Shown here: in pieces, positions 29,454-35,949 of the stretch
How the letters are laid out: every line of letters begins with the position of its first letter
Position numbering within the stretch: the first letter of the stretch is position 1
Assembly (NCBI RefSeq): GCF_014697415.1
Contig: NZ_JACJRT010000010.1
Location: forward strand, 1-35,949
DNA from: Cyanobium sp. FACHB-13342
GTDB lineage: Bacteria > Cyanobacteriota > Cyanobacteriia > PCC-6307 > Cyanobiaceae
Length of the DNA: 35,949 nt
Reading direction: 5' to 3'
Notes under the pieces: generated by a model
What the model was told of the DNA's origin: nothing
Database searches by the model: none
What the model saw: the letters and a program-made list of their open reading frames with translations, nothing else
Program-made: the position numbers and the translations under genes

Positions 29454-30335
29454 ATGTTCCTGTTTGCCGCCGAGCCGGTTCTGCCCCCTGCGGACGTGGG
29501 CTTTTGGGAAGCCTGTTTTCGCTCCTTGGTGCTCGGCGTGGTGCAGGGATTGACCGAGTTCCTGCCGATCAGCAGCACGGCCCATCTCAAGGTGGTTCCG
29601 GTGTTGCTGGGCTGGGGAGATCCCGGTGTGGCGGTGACGGCCGTGATCCAGCTGGGCAGCATCGCCGCAGTGCTGGCCTATTTCCGTGCAGACCTGGCTG
29701 AGGTGCTGCGGGGGGTGGCCAGGGCCTTTCGCCATGGGCAGTGGAACGACCCCTCGGCCCGCATGGGGGTGGCCATTGCCCTGGGCACGGTGCCCATTGT
29801 GTTGGCGGGTCTGGCCCTGAAGCTGTGGGTGCCGGGCTACGACAACTCGCCGCTGCGCAGCATGGCTTCGATCGCGCTGGTCTCGATTGGGATGGCCCTG
29901 TTGCTGGCTTGGGCCGAGTTGGTGGGCCGTCGCCGGCGGGAGCTGGACGACGTGCAGCCGCGAGACGGCCTCTGGGTTGGCCTGGCCCAGGCCCTGGCCC
30001 TAGTGCCTGGGGTGTCCCGCTCCGGCAGCACCCTCACTGCGGCCCTGTTCGACAGCTGGCAGCGGCCCGCGGCGGCCCGGTTCTCGTTTCTGTTGGGCAT
30101 CCCGGCCATCACCCTGGCGGGTCTGGTGTCGCTGAAGGAGGCCTTCTCGGCCCCCGCCGGAGGGGGGCCATGGCCCCTGTTGGTGGGCATCGTCGCTGCG
30201 GCAGTGGTGTCCTGGCTCGCGATTGCCTGGTTGCTGCGTTTTCTGCAGCACAACAGCACCTGGGTGTTCGTGGTGTATCGCCTCCTGTTCGGGGTCGGCA
30301 TCCTGGTGTGGCTGGGCGCCAAAGTGGGGGCCTAG
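29454..30335 (+). CDS. uppP: Undecaprenyl-diphosphatase
   Basis: This 293-residue membrane protein (about eight helices) carries both UppP signatures: VVQGLTEFLPISSTAHL at about 29-45 with the catalytic Glu, and LVPGVSRSGSTLTAAL at about 182-197 with the catalytic Arg/Ser. It dephosphorylates undecaprenyl diphosphate to regenerate the lipid carrier for peptidoglycan and surface polysaccharides, and confers bacitracin tolerance. GTG 29451 and ATG 29454 are adjacent candidates; ATG is chosen. It leads a five-gene plus-strand run (radical SAM/PDZ, TolC-like, BCD transporter, IMPase) with gaps of 16, 27, 4 and -4 bases. Confidence 0.94.
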   Translation: MFLFAAEPVLPPADVGFWEACFRSLVLGVVQGLTEFLPISSTAHLKVVPVLLGWGDPGVAVTAVIQLGSIAAVLAYFRADLAEVLRGVARAFRHGQWNDPSARMGVAIALGTVPIVLAGLALKLWVPGYDNSPLRSMASIALVSIGMALLLAWAELVGRRRRELDDVQPRDGLWVGLAQALALVPGVSRSGSTLTAALFDSWQRPAAARFSFLLGIPAITLAGLVSLKEAFSAPAGGGPWPLLVGIVAAAVVSWLAIAWLLRFLQHNSTWVFVVYRLLFGVGILVWLGAKVGA

Positions 30336-30351
30336 CCAAGGCCTTGACGCC

Positions 30352-31746
30352 GTGTGGAATGAGCCCTCTGCGGGCATTGCCCTTGCCGCCCTGGAGGGCG
30401 ACGCCCCCAGGCTCCCTTCGCCTGCGGTGGTGGCTTCGGTGGAGCCCGGTTCGATCGGCGAGGAACTCGGTTTTCAGCCGGGAGACCGCCTGCTCAGCAT
30501 CAACGGCAGACGACCGCGCGATCTGATCGATCTGCAGGTTCTGGTGGGCGAGGAGGAGCTGGTTCTCGAGGTGGAGGACCCGGACGGCACCCGTCACACC
30601 GTGGAACTGGAGAAGGATCTCGATGAGGGCCTGGGACTGGGGTTTACCGAAGCTCTTTTTGATGGGCTCAAACAGTGCAACAACGCCTGCCCCTTCTGTT
30701 TCATCGACCAGCAGCCCCCGGGACGGCGCAGCAGCCTCTACCTCAAGGACGACGACTTTCGGCTGAGTTTTTTATACGGTTCCTACCTCACCCTCACCAA
30801 TCTCACCGCCGCCGATTGGCAGCGCATTGAGGAGCAGCGGCTCTCCCCTTTGTATGTCTCGGTGCATGCCACCGAGCCCGAGCTGCGCCGTCGCCTGCTG
30901 GTGAACCCCCGGGCAGGCCAGCTGCTGGAGCAGCTGGCCTGGTTTGCCCAGCGCAATCTCCAGATTCACGCCCAGGTGGTGGTCTGCCCCGGCGTCAACG
31001 ATGGCGAGGCCCTGACGCGCACCCTGGAGGACCTGGCGGGATTTGCTGGTGGCGACTGGCCTGCGGTGCTGTCAGCGGCCGTGGTGCCCGTGGGCCTCAC
31101 CCGGTTCCGTCCCGCTGGCGATGCCCTGGTTCCTGTTGATCGGGATCGGGCGCGCCGGGTGATCGCCCAGGTGGAGCCGCTCCAGCAGCAATTCCAGCGG
31201 CGCCTGGACAGCCGTTTTGCCTGGCTGTCAGATGAGTGGTATCTGATCGCGGGACGCCCCTTGCCTCCCCGGGATGCCTACGAGGATCTGCCCCAGCAGG
31301 AGAACGGTGTGGGCAGCATTCGGGCCTTCCTGGAGGCGCTCGATCAGGCCACCCAAGACTTGCCCCATGCCCTGCCCCAGCCCCGGCGGCTCAGCTGGGT
31401 GGTGGGCCGCCTCGTGGCCGAAGCGCTCCAGCCGGTGGTTGCCCGCCTGAATGCGGTGGAGGGTCTGGAGTTGTTGCTCTACGGCCTGCCCAGCCCCTAT
31501 TGGGGCCAGGACCAAGTGGTGACGGGGTTGTTGACGGGTTCTGATCTGCTGAGCGGCCTCGCGGAACGCGACCTGGGCGAAGCGCTGCTCCTGCCAGCCG
31601 TGATGCTGCGTCAGGGCGAGCCCGTCTTCCTTGATGATCTCAGCCTGGCCGAACTGGAACGCCAATTGCCCGTGCCGGTGCGTCTGCTCCATGGTGCAGA
31701 CGATCTTGTGGCCTCATGTTTGGGCGTTCCTTGTCAATCTCCGTAA
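30352..31746 (+). CDS. Radical SAM / PDZ protein (TIGR03279 type, DUF512)
   Basis: A ~464-residue protein with an N-terminal PDZ-like domain (about 25-90: VVASVEPGSIGEELGFQPGDRLLSINGRRPRDLIDLQ), then a radical SAM-like motif C109-X3-C113-X2-C116 (QCNNACPFCFIDQ). The rest carries RSSLYLKDDDFRLSFLYGSYLTLTNLT, YVSVHATEPELRRRLL, and a C-terminal DUF512 region (GSIRAFLEALDQ, PSPYWGQDQVVTGLLTGSDLLSGL, VFLDDLSLAEL). The family is common to cyanobacteria and Firmicutes; no reaction is established. The start is probably GTG 30352, 16 bases after uppP. Starts further upstream would overlap uppP. Position in an operon with uppP and TolC hints at an envelope or photosynthesis-maturation role, but that is inference. 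Confidence 0.86.
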   Translation: MWNEPSAGIALAALEGDAPRLPSPAVVASVEPGSIGEELGFQPGDRLLSINGRRPRDLIDLQVLVGEEELVLEVEDPDGTRHTVELEKDLDEGLGLGFTEALFDGLKQCNNACPFCFIDQQPPGRRSSLYLKDDDFRLSFLYGSYLTLTNLTAADWQRIEEQRLSPLYVSVHATEPELRRRLLVNPRAGQLLEQLAWFAQRNLQIHAQVVVCPGVNDGEALTRTLEDLAGFAGGDWPAVLSAAVVPVGLTRFRPAGDALVPVDRDRARRVIAQVEPLQQQFQRRLDSRFAWLSDEWYLIAGRPLPPRDAYEDLPQQENGVGSIRAFLEALDQATQDLPHALPQPRRLSWVVGRLVAEALQPVVARLNAVEGLELLLYGLPSPYWGQDQVVTGLLTGSDLLSGLAERDLGEALLLPAVMLRQGEPVFLDDLSLAELERQLPVPVRLLHGADDLVASCLGVPCQSP

Positions 31747-31773
31747 GATTCGCGCGATAGCACTGTTCCTGGC

Positions 31774-33594
31774 GTGTCTCAATTCCACCTGCGTATAGCT
31801 CTCCTCGGCCTGCTGGGGGCGCCGATGGTTGCGCTTGCCGCCGAGGCCCAGGAGCCCACTGCACCTGCATCCACCGCGTCCCAGCAGGTGGCCTCCCAGG
31901 CCGATGCCGGCCTGCCGATGCCCCCGCCCCTGCCGCTGGCCCCGGAAACCCTGCGCAGCGTCACCACCACCGGTCCGGCCGAGGTGGTTAACCTCAAGCT
32001 GCAGGACGCCACCAGACCGCGCCAGCCCGTGCCCGTGACCGAAGTCACCGAGCGCACCACCACCACCACCACCAAGCAGCGGGGGTATCGCCCCCGGTTG
32101 AACCCAACCCTGGTCACCCCCGCCGCCACCAAGCTGGCCCCTGGTCTGGAGAACCTGCCGGCCCCGGCGTCCCTGGCTCTGCCCGTGAGCATCGATCAGG
32201 TCCGCATCATGGAACTGCGGCCCCTCAGCCTCGGGGACGTGGAGAACCTGGCCGAGGTCAACAACCCCAACCTCAAGGCGATCGCCAGCCAGGTGGATCA
32301 GGCCCAGAGCAACCTGCGGGCCCAGATTTCCCAGTGGTATCCCAACCTCAACTTGGACGCCTCCTCCCTGCCTGTCTTCACGACGGGTCAGGCCAGATCT
32401 AAAAATGCCGCCGGCATCACCACCGAGGCGGCCACGGATCGCTGGGACTTGGGTGCGGCCATCACGGCCCAGTGGTCGTTGATCAACCCCCAGCGGGTGC
32501 CCACGATTGCGGCGGCCCGTGACCAGTTTGAGAAGGCCAAATACCAATATGTGATTTCCCTCCGGGACCTGCGTCTCCAGGCGGCGACGGCCTATTTCGA
32601 TTTGCAGCAGGCCGACGACCAAGTGCGCATTGGTCAGGAGTCGGTGCGGGCTTCGATCGTGAGCCTGCGGGATGCCAAAGCCCGCTTCCAGGCTGGTGTG
32701 GCCACCAAGCTTGAGGTGCTCGAGGCGGAAACCCAGCTCTCCCGCGACCAGCAGCTGCTCACCTCGTCCCTGGCGGAGCAGGCGATTGCCCGCCGCGCCC
32801 TGGCGGCTCTGCTGGACTTGCCGCAGAACGTCACCCCTACCGCCAAGGATCCCTCCCGGGTGGTCGGTGTTTGGCAGCCATCCCTCCAGGAGAGCATCAT
32901 CGCGGCCTACACCTTCCGCGAGGAGCTGGATCAGGCCCTGCTCGACATCTCCATTGCCAACAGCCAGGCCAATGCAGCCCTGGGGCAGGTGCAGCCGTTC
33001 CTCAACATCTTTGCCGGCTTCTCCGGCAACGTGTTTGACGGCCAGGATCCCGTGATCGTGGCCCAGCCTGGCGTGGATGGCACCAACTACGACACGGCCC
33101 TGGGCGTCAACCTCAGCTGGCGGATCTTCGATGGCGGTGCGGCGGCAGCCCAGTCCCGCCAGAACAAGCAGCTCGCCCAGGAGAACACCTTCCGCTTTGC
33201 CCAGCGTCGTGACGGCATCCGCCAGGAGGTGGAAACCAGCTTCTACGAGCTGGAGAAGAACAACCGCAACATCGTCACCACCTCCCGGGAAGTGATCTCG
33301 GCCCGGGAGTCGTTGCGGCTCGCCCGCCTGAGGTTCCAGGCCGGCGTCACCACCCAACGGGAAGTGGTGGACAACCAGCGCGATCTCACCCAGGCCGAGG
33401 TGCGCTACTCCAACTCCATCACCGATTACAACAAGCGTTTGGCCGAGTTGCGCCGCCGCACGGGCCTCGACCAGGTGGCCGGGTGCACACCCCTGGCGCT
33501 GCCGGCGGTCAAACCACCTGGGGCTTCAGCGGTGCCCGTTGAGCCCACTCCCCTGATCCCGGCCTGCCAGGCCGCATCGATGGGGGCCATCTGA
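31774..33594 (+). CDS. TolC-family outer-membrane efflux channel
   Basis: A 606-residue protein with a signal peptide (MSQFHLRIALLGLLGAPMVALAAEA), a ~120-residue low-complexity Pro/Thr/Ala-rich linker (with a six-Thr tract), and two TolC halves (about 145-340 and 345-565). Diagnostic parts are LSLGDVENLAEVNNPNLKAIASQVDQAQSNLRAQISQWYPNLNL, RLQAATAYFDLQQADDQVRIGQESV, and RLRFQAGVTTQREVVDNQRDLTQAEVRYSNSITDYNKRLAELRRRTGL. It forms the trimeric outer-membrane exit duct for RND, ABC or type I export. GTG 31774 starts the signal peptide. The 27-base gap to the previous gene and 4-base gap to the next place it inside the uppP operon. Confidence 0.92.
   Translation: MSQFHLRIALLGLLGAPMVALAAEAQEPTAPASTASQQVASQADAGLPMPPPLPLAPETLRSVTTTGPAEVVNLKLQDATRPRQPVPVTEVTERTTTTTTKQRGYRPRLNPTLVTPAATKLAPGLENLPAPASLALPVSIDQVRIMELRPLSLGDVENLAEVNNPNLKAIASQVDQAQSNLRAQISQWYPNLNLDASSLPVFTTGQARSKNAAGITTEAATDRWDLGAAITAQWSLINPQRVPTIAAARDQFEKAKYQYVISLRDLRLQAATAYFDLQQADDQVRIGQESVRASIVSLRDAKARFQAGVATKLEVLEAETQLSRDQQLLTSSLAEQAIARRALAALLDLPQNVTPTAKDPSRVVGVWQPSLQESIIAAYTFREELDQALLDISIANSQANAALGQVQPFLNIFAGFSGNVFDGQDPVIVAQPGVDGTNYDTALGVNLSWRIFDGGAAAAQSRQNKQLAQENTFRFAQRRDGIRQEVETSFYELEKNNRNIVTTSREVISARESLRLARLRFQAGVTTQREVVDNQRDLTQAEVRYSNSITDYNKRLAELRRRTGLDQVAGCTPLALPAVKPPGASAVPVEPTPLIPACQAASMGAI
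32056..32073 (+). repeat. (ACC)6 trinucleotide repeat in the TolC-like gene
   Basis: Six in-frame ACC codons give a six-threonine tract in the N-terminal linker. Length change by whole units would not shift the frame. Confidence 0.85.
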
Positions 33595-33598
33595 TTCG

Positions 33599-35020
33599 GT
33601 GACTGGGGCCCCAGCGGACCAGGGCCGCTCCCTGGGCCTGGTCAACACCATGCGGCTGGGGCTGTTTCAGGGTTGCCTGGGTTGCCTGGCGGTGATTTTT
33701 GCCGGTTTGCTCAACCGGATCATGCTCAGCGAGCTTGACTTCCCCGGGCTGCTGGTGGGCGGAGCCCTGGCCTTTGAACAGTTCGTGGCCCCCTCGCGGG
33801 TGCTGTTCGGTCAGATCTCCGATGCCCATCCGTGGGCCGGTCGCCACCGCATCCCCTACATCTGGTTGGGCACAGCCCTGTTCTGTGGCCTGGCGGTGCT
33901 GTCCATCCCGCTGATTTTCCATGTGGGGCGCCTGCTGCAGGCAGGCGCCCAGCCGGAGCTCGCCTTTGGGATTGCGGCCTTGTGTGGACTGTTTGCGCTC
34001 TACGGGCTGGCCATTTCCCTGGCCACCACCCCCTATCTGGCCCTGGTGATTGACCGCACCAGCGAGGCGGAACGGCCCCGGGCGGTGGGACTGATCTGGT
34101 GCCTGCTCACGGTGGGGATCGTGATCGGAGCCATCGCCATCAGCCTCAGTCTGCGCCGACTCGATGGCATCACCGATCCCTCCTTGCTGGAACCCGTCTT
34201 GCTGGGCTTCATGGGTCGGGTCGCAGGGGTGGTGCTGGGCCTCACGGTCGTGGCCACCCTGGGCCTGGACCCCCGCGTCAGCACGGGCGGCCCCACCGGT
34301 TCAGCTGGAGAACGGCGGGATGACGCCATCACCCTGGCCCAGGCCTGGACCCTGATCACCTCCAGCCGTCAGGTGCTGGTCTTCTTCTCCTTTCTGGTGC
34401 TGTTCACCCTGGGCCTGTTTCTCCAGGACCCAATTCTGGAAAGCTATGCCGCCGACGTGTTTGGCATGCCCATCGCCGCCACCGCCTCCCTCAATGCCCT
34501 CTGGGGGATGGGCACGTTGGCGGGTCTGCTGTTGGCGGGCTTCTGGATCGTGCCCCAACTCGGCAAGCTGGCCACGGCCCGTCTGGGCTGTCAGTTGATT
34601 CTGGCCAGCCTGGTGCTGCTGGCGCTGGCCGGTCTGGTGGCCAGGGTGCCCGTGCTCCAGGTGGTGATGGTGCTATTCGGCCTGGCGGCCGGCATCGGCA
34701 CCAACAGTGCCCTGGTGTTGATGCTCGACCTCACCCTGCCGGAGGCGGCCGGCACCTTTGTCGGAGTGTGGGGCTTGGCCCAGGCCCTCTCCCGCGCCCT
34801 GGGCAAGGTCATGGGCGGCGGATTGTTTGATCTCGGCCGGGGGCTCCAGCAGATTTTCGATCTCGGGGCGTCCCCCTATCCCCCCTATGCCCTGGTGTTC
34901 CTCGTGGAAGCGACGGTGGCGTTTGCGGCCCTGGTGTTGCTGAGTCGTCTCAACCTGCGTCAGTTCAGGGAGGATACGGGTAGGAGTCTCAGCAAGGTGC
35001 TGGCCCTCGAGCTCGGATGA
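33599..35020 (+). CDS. BCD family MFS protein (PucC/LhaA-type chlorophyll-protein assembly)
   Basis: A 473-residue protein with about 12 membrane segments in the PucC (BCD) subfamily of MFS. Evidence: TMRLGLFQGCLGCLAVIFAGLLNRIMLSELDFPGLLVG at the start, APSRVLFGQISDAHPWAGRHRIPYIWLGTALF near 62-95, ATTPYLALVIDRTSEAERPRAVGLIWCLLTVGIVIGAI near 140-180, and TNSALVLMLDLTLPEAAGTFVGVWGLAQALSRALGKVMGGGL near 360-405. In purple bacteria and cyanobacteria these proteins help deliver chlorophyll or assemble light-harvesting and photosystem proteins. The start is GTG 33599, four bases after the TolC-like stop. Its end overlaps the IMPase gene by 4 bases (ATGA). Confidence 0.9.
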   Translation: MTGAPADQGRSLGLVNTMRLGLFQGCLGCLAVIFAGLLNRIMLSELDFPGLLVGGALAFEQFVAPSRVLFGQISDAHPWAGRHRIPYIWLGTALFCGLAVLSIPLIFHVGRLLQAGAQPELAFGIAALCGLFALYGLAISLATTPYLALVIDRTSEAERPRAVGLIWCLLTVGIVIGAIAISLSLRRLDGITDPSLLEPVLLGFMGRVAGVVLGLTVVATLGLDPRVSTGGPTGSAGERRDDAITLAQAWTLITSSRQVLVFFSFLVLFTLGLFLQDPILESYAADVFGMPIAATASLNALWGMGTLAGLLLAGFWIVPQLGKLATARLGCQLILASLVLLALAGLVARVPVLQVVMVLFGLAAGIGTNSALVLMLDLTLPEAAGTFVGVWGLAQALSRALGKVMGGGLFDLGRGLQQIFDLGASPYPPYALVFLVEATVAFAALVLLSRLNLRQFREDTGRSLSKVLALELG

Positions 35021-35826
35021 ACGCTGAACCCCTCGCCCCGTTGGCCCCGGCCCTTGACCCCGGACTGGTTGCCCTGATTGATCAGGTGGCCGAACGGCAA
35101 CGGGCTGATTTCGGCCACATGGCCTCCGATCTCAAGGCCGACGGCAGCCTGATCACCGCCTGCGATCGCTGGAGTGACGCCACCCTGGTGGAGGGGCTGG
35201 CGCGCTGCTTTCCAGGAGAGGGGGTGCTGAGCGAGGAAGGCGACAAGACCGTGCCCGGATCCGACGCCTACTGGGTGGTCGATCCCCTGGATGGCACCAC
35301 CAATTTTGCGGCGGGGATTCCCTACTGGGCCATCTCCCTGGCCCGTTTTGAGGGCGGCCTCCCGGTGCTGGCGGTGCTGGACGTTCCCCCATTGCGTCAG
35401 CGCATTGTGGCGATCCGGGGTCAGGGGGCCTGGCGCAATGGCCGCCTGCTGCAGCCCCCCTCGTTGCAGACCCATCCGGCGGGTTGTGCCTCCCTCTGCA
35501 GCCGTTCGATTGGGGTGCTGCAGAAGCTCCCCAACCAACGCTTCCCAGGGAAAATCCGGCTGTTGGGGGTGGCCAGCCTCAATCTGGTGAGTGTGGCCAT
35601 GGGGCAGACCGTGTCGGCGCTGGAAGCGACGCCGAAGATCTGGGATCTGGCTGCGGCTTGGCTGGTGCTCTCCGAACTCAACTGCCCCACCCGGTGGTTG
35701 GTGCGCTCGCCGGAAGGGATTGGCGCTGGGGTGGATCTCTCTGCCGCAGATTTCCCAGTGCTGGCGGCGGATCGGCCGGAGACCCTGGCGCGCTTCATGC
35801 CCTGGGCCGAGGCGCTGATCTCCTGA
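35017..35826 (+). CDS. Inositol monophosphatase family protein
   Basis: This 269-residue protein has the Li+-sensitive phosphatase signature set: SDLKADGSLITACDRWSD near 38-54, GVLSEEGD at 69-76, WVVDPLDGTTNFAAGIPYW at 86-104 with metal ligands D89 and D92, and the second signature IWDLAAAWLVLSE near 209-221 with D210. It cleaves phosphate from inositol phosphate, or from another substrate such as 3'-phosphoadenosine-5'-phosphate or histidinol phosphate; the sequence alone does not decide. The ATG overlaps the BCD-transporter stop by 4 bases, so it is the last gene of the uppP run. No terminator follows within the short space before the next promoter. Confidence 0.92.
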   Translation: MNAEPLAPLAPALDPGLVALIDQVAERQRADFGHMASDLKADGSLITACDRWSDATLVEGLARCFPGEGVLSEEGDKTVPGSDAYWVVDPLDGTTNFAAGIPYWAISLARFEGGLPVLAVLDVPPLRQRIVAIRGQGAWRNGRLLQPPSLQTHPAGCASLCSRSIGVLQKLPNQRFPGKIRLLGVASLNLVSVAMGQTVSALEATPKIWDLAAAWLVLSELNCPTRWLVRSPEGIGAGVDLSAADFPVLAADRPETLARFMPWAEALIS

Positions 35827-35828
35827 CC

Positions 35829-35858
35829 TTGTCCTTGGGGGCACTGAGGTGTTATGTT
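35829..35858 (+). promoter_or_regulatory. Candidate sigma-70-type promoter at the right edge
   Basis: TTGTCC (35829-35834) and TATGTT (35853-35858) each match 4 of 6 consensus bases with an 18-base spacer. The sequence after it is a G/C-rich discriminator (GGACTGCGCGCGG), as in growth-rate-controlled stable-RNA promoters. The start of transcription would be near 35864. Confidence 0.5.
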
Positions 35859-35863
35859 TTTGG

Positions 35864-35949
35864 ACTGCGCGCGGAAGGGAGACCTGAGCGAGCAGGCTTA
35901 CGACAGAAGGAGGCGCGAGCCGACGGTGTTGTAAGTTTTCTGAGTCGCC
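35864..35949 (+). ncRNA. Structured leader or small RNA running off the window
   Basis: Downstream of the candidate promoter there is no open frame. A small hairpin CCTG-AGCGAG-CAGG (35883-35896) is followed by a 9-bp stem, CTTACGACA (35897-35905) with TGTTGTAAG (35927-35935, one G-T pair). An inner GGC-GCGA-GCC tetraloop hairpin lies inside it, and TTTTC follows at once. The element is either a ~75-base small RNA with an intrinsic terminator, or the leader of a stable-RNA operon (rRNA is a guess) starting beyond the edge. Confidence 0.4.

Noticed and set aside
1-35949. Prophage, insertion sequence, defence island or CRISPR array
   Set aside because: No transposase, integrase, repeat-spacer pattern or composition break was seen; the genes are core cyanobacterial families throughout.

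Overview
The window is a gene-dense, GC-rich (visibly above 60% G+C) stretch of chromosome from a picocyanobacterium of the Synechococcus/Cyanobium group. The evidence is a set of oxygenic-photosynthesis genes (psbD end, psbU, ndhO, a CRR7-type protein, a petL candidate, crtQ, a BCD/PucC-type transporter), several families known mainly from cyanobacteria (SLH-type porin, DUF751, DUF3120, DUF4346, the radical SAM/PDZ protein), and very short or overlapping intergenic spaces. I see no insertion sequence, prophage, CRISPR array or complete tRNA/rRNA. This is core chromosome rather than an island.

Layout. 1-2202: end of a monocistronic psbD copy with its terminator, a 425-base structured non-coding stretch, then an SLH-domain outer-membrane porin with its own terminator. 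The porin's ribosome-binding site carries a 9-base perfect match to the conserved loop of the cyanobacterial small RNA Yfr1. 2252-4557: a J-domain protein converging on an O-antigen-ligase-like protein and ndhO. 4651-7950: a TIGR01777-type SDR protein converging on a four-gene minus-strand run (IscA/SufA-type Fe-S protein, TPR protein, LpxB-related glycosyltransferase, small membrane protein). 8082-10523: crtQ, an SRPBCC protein and a lipoprotein. 10480-14818: minus-strand run DUF751, rbfA, GH3 hexosaminidase, GT2-TPR glycosyltransferase, hemD. 14884-17126: glutathione-transferase-like protein, exported DUF6816-like protein, CRR7-like protein, aroK. 17200-18846: tandem-domain 6-pyruvoyl-tetrahydropterin-synthase-fold protein and a RibD-C/DHFR-like reductase. 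18819-20837: a small membrane-anchored protein, a FemAB-like acyltransferase and a DUF4346 protein. 20866-25333: a B12-binding radical SAM protein, a petL candidate, an MFS exporter and rimO. 25427-28472: a VKOR-thioredoxin fusion, nadB and psbU. 28600-29370: DUF3120 protein. 29454-35826: a tightly packed plus-strand run of uppP, radical SAM/PDZ protein, TolC-like channel, BCD-family MFS protein and an inositol-monophosphatase-family protein. 35827-35949: a promoter-like sequence and a structured RNA leader that run off the window.

How the genes fit together. Several runs concern the envelope (uppP, TolC, O-antigen ligase, GH3, GT2, LpxB-related protein, porin) and are interleaved with tetrapyrrole, carotenoid and photosystem functions (hemD, crtQ, BCD protein, psbU, ndhO, CRR7-like). 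Seven of nine convergent gene pairs overlap tail to tail, so transcripts must often run into the opposite gene. The most interesting points are regulatory: the Yfr1 target site, the structured psbD-porin spacer with a 17-codon leader ORF, an 11-base poly-G tract inside nadB, and the RNA leader at the right edge.
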